Part shown: in pieces, positions 59,150 through 64,000 of the stretch | Layout of the letters: the number at the start of each line of letters is the position of its first letter | How positions within the stretch are numbered: the stretch's first letter is position 1 | Notes under the pieces: generated by a model | Databases searched by the model: none | What the model was told of the DNA's origin: nothing | The model's input: the letters and a program-made list of their open reading frames with translations, nothing else | DNA from: Streptosporangiaceae bacterium | GTDB lineage: Bacteria > Actinomycetota > Actinomycetes > Streptosporangiales > Streptosporangiaceae | Assembly (NCBI GenBank): GCA_025964695.1 | Contig: JAOPYK010000004.1 | Span: forward strand, 62,001-126,000 | Direction: 5' to 3' | DNA length: 64,000 bases | Program-made: the position numbers and the translations under genes

Positions 59150-59169
59150 TCGTTCGTTCGAACGAACGA
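59150..59169. promoter_or_regulatory. Perfect 20-bp palindromic TetR operator
   Basis: TCGTTCGTTCGAACGAACGA is a perfect palindrome, 57 bases upstream of the TetR start and 106 bases upstream of the amidase start. Its arms are themselves a repeated CGTT/AACG, so it could hold two dimers, as in QacR/TetR-type tandem binding. Its sequence is unlike the AnCAAGnnCTTGnT sites elsewhere in the window. Confidence 0.8.
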
Positions 59170-59274
59170 CTAGTTTTTCTTCTGTGACGATGCGGTCGGC
59201 GCCGGCGACCGGTGTCGGCCGCACGATCACGGCAGATCACGCAAGGTCACGGCATCGGTGAACGGGAGCGCGGG

Positions 59275-60696
59275 ATGAGCGATCTGGTCTACGCGGGGCT
59301 GGCGGCCCAGGCCGGGCTGGTGGCCAGGGGGGAGGTCTCCTCCAGAGAGCTCGTCGAGGCCTCGCTGCAGCGGATCGACGCGATCGACGGCAGGGTCGGC
59401 GCGTTCCGGGTCGTACGGCACGAAGCGGCGCTCGCCGAGGCCGCGGTGGCGGACGAGCGGATCGCCCAGGGCAGACGCGGCCACGGAGACAGGCCCCGGT
59501 GGCCGCTGCTGGGCGTCCCGGTCGCCATCAAGGACGACACGAACCTCGCGGGGGAGACCACTCCGTTCGCCGTGCGCGGAGACCACCGGCCGGTGACCGA
59601 GGACGCCGAGCAGGTCCGGAAGCTGAGGGCCGCCGGGGCGATCATCATCGGGAAGACCACCACCTGCGAGATCGGGCTCTGGCCGTTCAGCGAGTCACCC
59701 GGCTTCGGCAAGGCCCGCAACCCGTGGAGCCTCGGCCATACCCCCGGGGGCTCGTCCGGCGGGTCGGCTGCGGCCGTCGCGGCGGGCATGGTGGCCGCCG
59801 CCGTGGGTTCCGACGGCGCCGGCTCCATCCGGATCCCGGCGGCCTGGACCGGGCTGGTCGGCATCAAACCGCAGCGCGGCCGGGTCTCCGGTTTCCCCAA
59901 CCGCGATCCCTTCAACGGCATCACCGTGTGGGGCCCGCTGGCGCGCAGCGTCGGCGACGCGGCACTGCTGCTGGACGTGCTGTCGGGAAGTCACCCCCAG
60001 GACGCCTACCAGCTAGACCCGCCGCGCACGCCCTTCGCGGACGCGGCCGGCCGCGACCCCGGGAGGCTGCGCGTCGCGGTCTCCTTCCGCACCGCCCTGG
60101 GGGTGCCGGGCAGGATCGACCCGGAGGTCCGGCTGGCCGTCGAGCGGCTCGCCCGGACGCTGGCCGCCCTCGGACACAAGGTGTTCCCCGCCGACCCCGA
60201 CTACGGGCTCATCGGTCTCGGCCTGGTGCCGCGCGGTACGGCGGGGGTGGCGGACTGGCTCGATTCCATCCCGGGTGCCGACCCCGAGGCCCGTACGCAG
60301 ACCGAGGCGAGGATCGGGCGGCTCGTCGGCAAGCGGCTGCTGCCGCTGGCGAAGCGGATGGACCCAGGCCTGCGCCGCCGGGTCGGCCGCATCTTCCGGT
60401 TCGCCGACGTCGTGCTCACGCCCACCACCGCCCGCCTGCCGCTGCGGGTCGGCGCCCTGGACGGGCTGAACTACAGCAAGACCCAGTCGGCGTCCGCCGC
60501 AGCCTGCCCGTTCGCCTGGACCTGGAACGTGCTCGGCTGGCCGGGTGTCAACGTGCCCGCGGGGCTCAGCGCCTCCGGCCTGCCGATCGGCGCTCAGCTG
60601 CTGGGCCACGACAGCGATGAGGCCACCCTCATCTCGCTGGCCGCCCAGCTGGAGCAGGCCGAGGGGTGGACCGAACGCCGCCCCACCGGGGTGTAG
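59275..60696 (+). CDS. Amidase (amidase signature family)
   Basis: 473 residues from ATG 59275, preceded by a GGGAGCGCGGG stretch. The Ser-cisSer-Lys triad is visible: Lys in PVAIKDDTNLAGE (about residue 87), cis-Ser in HTPGGSSGGSAAAVAAG and the nucleophile Ser in VGSDGAGSIRIPAAWTGLVG. The C-terminal TPTTARLPLRVGALDGLNY and GWPGVNVPAGLSASGLPIGAQLLG are typical. It hydrolyses an amide to acid and ammonia in the cytosol. It is divergent from and likely controlled by the TetR gene. Confidence 0.93.
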   Translation: MSDLVYAGLAAQAGLVARGEVSSRELVEASLQRIDAIDGRVGAFRVVRHEAALAEAAVADERIAQGRRGHGDRPRWPLLGVPVAIKDDTNLAGETTPFAVRGDHRPVTEDAEQVRKLRAAGAIIIGKTTTCEIGLWPFSESPGFGKARNPWSLGHTPGGSSGGSAAAVAAGMVAAAVGSDGAGSIRIPAAWTGLVGIKPQRGRVSGFPNRDPFNGITVWGPLARSVGDAALLLDVLSGSHPQDAYQLDPPRTPFADAAGRDPGRLRVAVSFRTALGVPGRIDPEVRLAVERLARTLAALGHKVFPADPDYGLIGLGLVPRGTAGVADWLDSIPGADPEARTQTEARIGRLVGKRLLPLAKRMDPGLRRRVGRIFRFADVVLTPTTARLPLRVGALDGLNYSKTQSASAAACPFAWTWNVLGWPGVNVPAGLSASGLPIGAQLLGHDSDEATLISLAAQLEQAEGWTERRPTGV

Positions 60697-60723
60697 CTCG
60701 ATATCCGGCGCAAGCCGCCACCG

Positions 60724-60788
60724 GCCGGCAGCGGGCCTCGCTCGGTAGCCGGCAGGGGGCGTCGCTCGGTAGCGGGTGTCAGTCGGTA
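60724..60788. repeat. 24-bp tandem repeat, two full units and one partial
   Basis: Units starting GCCGGCAGCGGGCC... at 60724 and GCCGGCAGGGGGCG... at 60748, each ending CGCTCGGTA, then GCGGGTGTCAGTCGGTA from 60772. The array lies between the convergent amidase and SDR genes. Confidence 0.9.
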
Positions 60789-60849
60789 AGAGGGGTTGGG
60801 AACTGTTGCGCCGGGACACAATCCCGTTCAATGAGTAGGAACGGGTAGG

Positions 60850-61611
60850 TCAGTAGCCAGCGCCGGTCAGCATGCCGCCGTCCACCAGGAGTTCGGTGCC
60901 GGTGCAGTAGCTGGAGTCGTCGGAGGCCAGGAACACCACGGCTCCGGTGACCTCACGGGCCTTGCCCATGCGGTTCAGCGGGAGGGCCTTCATGAAGGCG
61001 TCGGCGCTGTCGGCCGTCGCGGCGACCACGTCCGGGTCGAGCGCCATCGCGGTCAGGATCGCACCGGGGTGGATCGTGTTGACCCGGATGTTGAACTCGC
61101 CGACCTCCCGGGCGGCGCACTTGGTCATGCCGCGGACCCCGAACTTGCTGGCGGCGTAGGCCGTCATGCCGGCCGCACCGACGAATCCCTCGGTGGACGA
61201 CACATTGATGATCGACCCGCCGCCGCCGGCCTTCATCGGCGCGATCACCGACTTCAGCCCGAGCCACTGGCCGACCAGGTTGACGTCCAGCACCCGGCGG
61301 AACTCCTCCAGGCTCATGTCCTCGGTGTCCTTGTGCTTGATGATCCCGGCATTGTTGACCAGCACATTCAGCGTGCCGAAGGCGCTCACCGCGAGTTTCA
61401 CGGCGGCCGCCCAGTCCTCGGGCCGGGTCACGTCCATCCGCAGGAACCGGACGTCGTCCCCCAGCTCGGCGGCCAGCTTGACGCCGTCCTCCTCCAGCAC
61501 GTCGCCGAACACCACCTTGGCGCCCTCGGCGGCGAAGCGCTTCACATGCGCCTTGCCCATGCCGCGTGCCCCACCGGTGATCAGTGCCACCTTGCCGTCA
61601 AGCTGTCCCAT
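60850..61611 (-). CDS. Short-chain dehydrogenase/reductase
   Basis: A 253-residue classical SDR: cofactor motif TGGARGMGKAH, NNAGIIKH, catalytic Ser in NVSSTEGF, Tyr-Lys in AYAASKFG, and the C-terminal TGTELLVDGGMLTGAGY. Similarity of the whole to 3-alpha/20-beta-hydroxysteroid dehydrogenases and glucose dehydrogenases is clear, but the substrate is not. It is directly downstream (three bases) of the acyl-CoA ligase gene, pointing to oxidation of a hydroxyacyl intermediate or its precursor. Confidence 0.92.
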   Translation of the reverse strand: MGQLDGKVALITGGARGMGKAHVKRFAAEGAKVVFGDVLEEDGVKLAAELGDDVRFLRMDVTRPEDWAAAVKLAVSAFGTLNVLVNNAGIIKHKDTEDMSLEEFRRVLDVNLVGQWLGLKSVIAPMKAGGGGSIINVSSTEGFVGAAGMTAYAASKFGVRGMTKCAAREVGEFNIRVNTIHPGAILTAMALDPDVVAATADSADAFMKALPLNRMGKAREVTGAVVFLASDDSSYCTGTELLVDGGMLTGAGY

Positions 61612-61613
61612 GT

Positions 61614-63779
61614 CTAGCCCTTCCTGCTGAACGTCTTACCTGCGGCGACGGCGACGGCCGCGGCCTCCATGCTCCGATACACCGGAACCCCGGCGGCACG
61701 CGCGACGGCCCGTACCGCGTCCTCCACCCCGGCCGGGGCGCATTCCGCGTTGCGGGTCACCAACGTGATCCGGGTGTCCGGCAGTGCGGCCTGCAGCTCG
61801 CCGACCGCGTGGGCGTAGGCGATCAGCGGGTCCGCACTGGTGCCGAACGTGAAGAAACTCTGCACGTTGACGTGCGCCACCACATCCGGGAACGGCACGC
61901 GCCCCTCCAGGATCGCGGTGACCGCGTGCCGGACGAGATCGGGTCTGCCGCGCGGCCCGACCGGGATCTCCAGGGGGTTCGCCAGCGAGCTGCCTGCCCC
62001 TAGGCCGAGCCGGCGGAGCGCCTCGCCGACGTCGTCGGGCAGCGCGGCCAGCTCCAGGCCGGCGACGTCGAAGACATCGGCGGCCAGCACGCTGGCACCA
62101 CCGCTCGGCCCGATGACGAGGACCTCGGGGGAGCCGGGCGCCTTCCGGCGCGCGTGCAGATCGAAGAAGTCCAGCACCCCGATCAGATCGTCCTGGCTGG
62201 TGACGAGGCTGATCCCGGTCTGCTCGGCCAGCGCCGCCCAGACCCGGGTGTCGCTGACCATCCCGCCGGTGTGCGAGGCGGCCGCCCGCTGTCCCTGACC
62301 GCTGCGCCCGCCGACCAGCGCCACGACCGGCAGGTCCACGTCCTTCAGGGTGTGGAAGAGCCCTCGTCCGTCACGCGGATCCTCCAGATAGAGGCCGATG
62401 GCGGTGGTGCCGGGGTCGGCGGCCAGATAGGTCAGCAGCTCGGTGGGGGTGACGTCGGCGCTGTTGCCGACCGTGGCGACCTTGGAGAACCGCAGGCCCC
62501 GGCGTTCGCCGACCTTGATGACCTCGCCGGCCATGCCGCCGCTCTGCGAGACGACCGCCACCTGGCCGGCCCGGCCCGGTTCGCCGCCGAGGAACGTCTG
62601 CCCGCCCTCGGGCGAGTAGACGCCCATGCAGTTGGGGCCGAGCAGCCGGGTGCCCGCCTGCCGGGCGGCCTCCAGCAGCCGTTGCTCCAGCTCGGGCTCG
62701 CCCATCTCGCGGAACCCGCCGCTCATCACCTGGACGAAGGGGATGGCCCGCCCTTTCGACCCGGCGAGCCGTACAACGTCGGGACACTGCGCGGCGGGCA
62801 CCGCGACGAGCGCGTAGTCGATGTCGTCCGGCGCGTCGGCCAGCGAGGCGATGCACGGCACTCCGTCGATCTCCGCCGCGGAGGGGTGGACCGCGACCAG
62901 CCGCCCGGCGAACCCGGCCGCCCGGTAGAAGCCGAGGAACATGTTCCCGAAGTTCGGCTTCTTGGTGGAGGCCCCGACCACGGCGATGCCGCGCGGCGCG
63001 AACAACCGGTCGAAGGCGCCTTCCCCGCTCGTGGCGTGTCCCGCGCCGGTGGTCTCCTCGGTGCGGCTCGCCGGCAGGCCGGCGCCGACGAGGTCCGAGG
63101 CGACGAGGTCCGAGCCGACGAGGTCCGAGCCGACAAGGCGGGCGTCGACGGCCACCGCGCCGGTGGGGCCGCAGATGACCGGGTTGAGTTCGAACTCGGC
63201 GCCGGTGCCACTCAGCGCCTCCGCGATGCCACCCGGGCCTCCGACGGCGAGCAGGACCCGCACGAGGGCGTCGCGATCAATGCCCGGCCGTCCCCGGAAG
63301 CCGTCCAGCAGCGCCGTGCCGCGCAGCTCGCCCAGCATCTCCCGGGCGTCGGACTCGGTGACCGGGCACAGCCGCAGTGCCGTGTCGTGCAGCACCTCGG
63401 TCCACACCCCGCCCAGACCGGCCAGCAGGACCGGGCCGAACGCCGGGTCCTGGACGGCTCCAACGATGAGCTCCACCCCGGGCTCGGACTGTTCCTCGAC
63501 CAGGAAGCCGTCCGGGACCACGCCCTGGGCCGTCAGCGACACCAGCATCTCCGCCGCCGCCTCCGCGGCCCCGGCCGGGGAGGACAGCCGCAGGCGTACG
63601 GCTCCGGAATCGCTCTTGTGCACCAGGCCGGGTCCGTACGCCTTCACTACCAGCGGCGGGGTGAGCCCGGAAGCGGCGGCCGCCAGGGACTCCGGATCCG
63701 ATGCGGTCACGCCCCTCGGCACCGTGACGCCGAATCCGGACACCCATCCCTTGACGACGTGTTCAGGGAGATTGCTCAT
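61614..63779 (-). CDS. ADP-forming acyl-CoA ligase family protein, ATP-grasp domain first
   Basis: 721 residues related to ADP-forming acetyl-CoA synthetases and protein acetyltransferase-like ligases. Here the ATP-grasp-like part comes first (PLVVKAYGPGLVHKSDSGAVRLRL, FLVEEQSEPGVELIVGAVQDPAFGPVLLAGLGG). The CoA-binding Rossmann part follows (APRGIAVVGASTKKPNFGN) and then the ligase part with the phospho-His in GQRAAASHTGGMVSD. The usual order is CoA-binding, ligase, ATP-grasp. A linker near residue 220 has the repeated SDLVGSDLVASDLV. It probably activates a carboxylic acid in the operon's pathway. Confidence 0.88.
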   Translation of the reverse strand: MSNLPEHVVKGWVSGFGVTVPRGVTASDPESLAAAASGLTPPLVVKAYGPGLVHKSDSGAVRLRLSSPAGAAEAAAEMLVSLTAQGVVPDGFLVEEQSEPGVELIVGAVQDPAFGPVLLAGLGGVWTEVLHDTALRLCPVTESDAREMLGELRGTALLDGFRGRPGIDRDALVRVLLAVGGPGGIAEALSGTGAEFELNPVICGPTGAVAVDARLVGSDLVGSDLVASDLVGAGLPASRTEETTGAGHATSGEGAFDRLFAPRGIAVVGASTKKPNFGNMFLGFYRAAGFAGRLVAVHPSAAEIDGVPCIASLADAPDDIDYALVAVPAAQCPDVVRLAGSKGRAIPFVQVMSGGFREMGEPELEQRLLEAARQAGTRLLGPNCMGVYSPEGGQTFLGGEPGRAGQVAVVSQSGGMAGEVIKVGERRGLRFSKVATVGNSADVTPTELLTYLAADPGTTAIGLYLEDPRDGRGLFHTLKDVDLPVVALVGGRSGQGQRAAASHTGGMVSDTRVWAALAEQTGISLVTSQDDLIGVLDFFDLHARRKAPGSPEVLVIGPSGGASVLAADVFDVAGLELAALPDDVGEALRRLGLGAGSSLANPLEIPVGPRGRPDLVRHAVTAILEGRVPFPDVVAHVNVQSFFTFGTSADPLIAYAHAVGELQAALPDTRITLVTRNAECAPAGVEDAVRAVARAAGVPVYRSMEAAAVAVAAGKTFSRKG
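63086..63138. repeat. 15-bp in-frame repeat in the acyl-CoA ligase gene
   Basis: CGACGAGGTCCGAGG at 63086, CGACGAGGTCCGAGC at 63101 and 63116, then CGACAAGG. On the coding strand it spells repeated Gly/Ala-Ser-Asp-Leu-Val in the linker between the ATP-grasp and CoA-binding domains. Confidence 0.95.
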
Positions 63780-63845
63780 CTGCTTCCTTGCTGATCCCCG
63801 TGTGCGGCGCTGGACTCTGTACGGCTCCGGGTCTCCCGCCGTGCC

Positions 63846-63887
63846 CCGTGATCGAAAGTCCGTGATCGAAGGCCTGTGATCGGGTCC
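63846..63887. repeat. 14-bp tandem repeat upstream of the acyl-CoA ligase gene, three units
   Basis: CCGTGATCGAAAGT (63846), CCGTGATCGAAGGC (63860) and CTGTGATCGGGTCC (63874). They occupy part of the gap between the synthetase fragment at the window end and the ligase gene on the minus strand. Confidence 0.9.
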
Positions 63888-63921
63888 ATGACCCCAAGCA
63901 TGACCACGGCGGGAGCGGGGC

Positions 63922-64000
63922 CTACTGGACCTGGTCGGCGTACCGGTCGCGGATGCCGCGCCGGAGCAGCTTTCCGGGACCCCCGGAACCGTCCGAGGTA
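63922..64000 (-). CDS. AMP-forming acyl-CoA synthetase, C-terminal end only
   Basis: 25 residues are visible before the TAG at 63922-63924, ending GGPGKLLRRGIRDRYADQVQ. The GKxxRRxxRxxY pattern is the C-terminal catalytic-Lys motif of AMP-forming acyl-CoA synthetases. The body lies beyond the window. It runs in the same direction as the ADP-forming ligase and SDR genes, 140 bases upstream of them. Confidence 0.6.
   Translation of the reverse strand, partial: TSDGSGGPGKLLRRGIRDRYADQVQ

Overview
The window is high-GC actinomycete DNA. The supporting evidence is near-universal G/C third codon positions, many GTG starts, several genes that look leaderless, F420-type luciferase-like enzymes, the dxr-rip-ispG block of the MEP isoprenoid pathway, a DUF4081 GNAT gene and secreted Tap-type peptidases. 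A Streptosporangiales-like soil actinomycete is my inference from this mix; no rRNA or tRNA gene is present to prove it. I see no prophage, intact insertion sequence, CRISPR array, tRNA or rRNA.

Layout. 1-4 kb: end of a PucR regulator, an aldehyde dehydrogenase, a GNAT and a secreted trypsin-like protease. 4.2-14.1 kb: dxr, the rip site-2 protease and ispG, then three paralogous secreted Tap-family serine peptidases, then the DUF4081 GNAT that I recall as commonly lying right after ispG in actinomycetes. 14.1-16.4 kb: a truncated ROK regulator and a HipA-like kinase/DUF3037 pair. 16.4-30.8 kb: a catabolic region of luciferase-like oxidoreductases, an alpha/beta hydrolase, a SnoaL-like protein, a complete branched-chain-type (Liv) ABC transporter, and an operon of alcohol dehydrogenase, doubled DABB protein, metallo-hydrolase and cyclase. 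Three intergenic copies of AnCAAGnnCTTGnT or a one-mismatch version tie these units together. 30.8-39.2 kb: a thioesterase, an NTF2-like protein and a second Liv operon ending in a 3-hydroxyisobutyrate-dehydrogenase-like gene, divergent from a LacI regulator with CAATCGATTG operators. 39.2-46.8 kb: an acyl-CoA dehydrogenase pair, HyuA/HyuB and another luciferase-like enzyme behind an operator-overlapped promoter. 46.8-53 kb: a NitT/Ssu-type ABC transporter divergent from a CitA/CitB-type two-component system. 53-58.5 kb: a secreted PLC-like phosphoesterase, an OmpR-type two-component system and a LapA-like membrane protein. 58.5-64 kb: TetR and amidase sharing a 20-bp palindrome, then an SDR, a domain-permuted ADP-forming acyl-CoA ligase and the end of an AMP-forming acyl-CoA synthetase on the minus strand.

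How it works together. Apart from the housekeeping MEP block, the window is mostly uptake plus CoA-thioester catabolism of unidentified organic acids, amides or cyclic compounds: three ABC uptake systems, four luciferase-like enzymes, two acyl-CoA dehydrogenases, a thioesterase, two acyl-CoA ligases, hydantoinase/oxoprolinase subunits, an amidase and several dehydrogenases, each module with its own regulator or operator.

One unusual theme runs through the window. Short tandem repeats (7-24-bp units) sit in many intergenic gaps and intrude into the C-termini or loops of several proteins (second LivF, first LivM, HyuA, CoA ligase). The dxr gene also has a codon use visibly different from its neighbours.
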